Shown here: positions 64,000 to 64,000 of the stretch, piece after piece
How positions within the stretch are numbered: position 1 is the stretch's first letter
How the letters are laid out: each line of letters opens with the position of its first letter
Assembly (NCBI GenBank): GCA_023414355.1
Contig: JAEZOB010000062.1
Location: forward strand, 1 to 64,000
DNA length: 64,000 bases
From: Bacillota bacterium
Lineage (GTDB): Bacteria > Bacillota > Clostridia > Lachnospirales > Lachnospiraceae
Reading direction: 5' to 3'
Program-made: the position numbers and the translations under genes
Notes under the pieces: generated by a model
Told to the model about the DNA's origin: nothing
Seen by the model: the letters and a program-made list of their open reading frames with translations, nothing else
The model's database searches: none

Positions 64000-64000
64000 T

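Overview
The window looks like a chromosomal segment of a low-to-moderate G+C Firmicute, most likely a Lachnospiraceae/Clostridium cluster XIVa bacterium. The evidence is the rimP-nusA-ylxR-ylxQ-infB-rbfA-nrnA-truB-ribF order, strong AGGAGG-type ribosome binding sites, the protein styles and the AT-rich intergenic DNA. No rRNA, tRNA, CRISPR array or prophage was seen. Nearly everything from 1 to 59 kb is on the minus strand; exceptions are a marR-MFS pair (17.3-19.8 kb) and the right end (59.3-63.9 kb).

Left edge (1-3 kb): the right end of an IS66-type element sits inside, and truncates, a membrane-protein gene. A His-rich YmaF protein, a MATE transporter and rpsO follow. From 3.4 to 5.8 kb is a two-gene ABC exporter. 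From 5.9 to 15.5 kb is the translation/RNA operon, read from a good promoter at about 15.5 kb to a terminator at about 5.95 kb; its IF-2 has a very long, repeat-rich N-terminus. From 15.6 to 24.2 kb there are polar amino-acid ABC transporter genes split in two places (ATPase plus permease at 15.6-17.0 kb, binding lipoprotein at 22.2-23.1 kb) that share an unusual promoter sequence. Between them are the marR-MFS pair and a membrane-anchored beta-propeller-like protein; a lipid kinase follows.

The centre (24.3-58.8 kb) is a large surface-polysaccharide locus. It contains an initiating polyprenyl-phosphate sugar transferase and a complete-looking GDP-D-glycero-D-manno-heptose pathway (GmhA, HddA, and a fused HddC-GmhB). 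GMD-type and WcaG-type enzymes there could convert this to a 6-deoxy-heptose, and cupin and UGM-like proteins accompany them. A probable 'lipid-linked sugar synthase + two SMR-type half flippases + giant GT-C proteins' side-chain module follows, with an MBOAT/DHHW O-acetylation pair. The rest is several glycosyltransferases (one with three domains), dTDP-sugar genes rfbA, rfbB and rfbC (no rfbD seen), and a Wzm/Wzt exporter. Wzt has a C-terminal glycan-recognition-like domain and lies next to a methyltransferase whose C-terminus is a tandem-repeat coiled coil. The latter arrangement resembles the WbdD chain-length ruler/terminator system of Gram-negative O antigens and is the most interesting lead in the window.

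Right edge (58.8-64 kb): a zinc-ribbon protein, a GT-C-like membrane protein, then larC and larE for the nickel-pincer cofactor of lactate racemase-type enzymes. The C-terminus of a convergent gene, probably an ECF-type ATPase, ends the window. LarC carries a large His-rich insert and LarE has three cysteines typical of iron-sulfur-type LarE.
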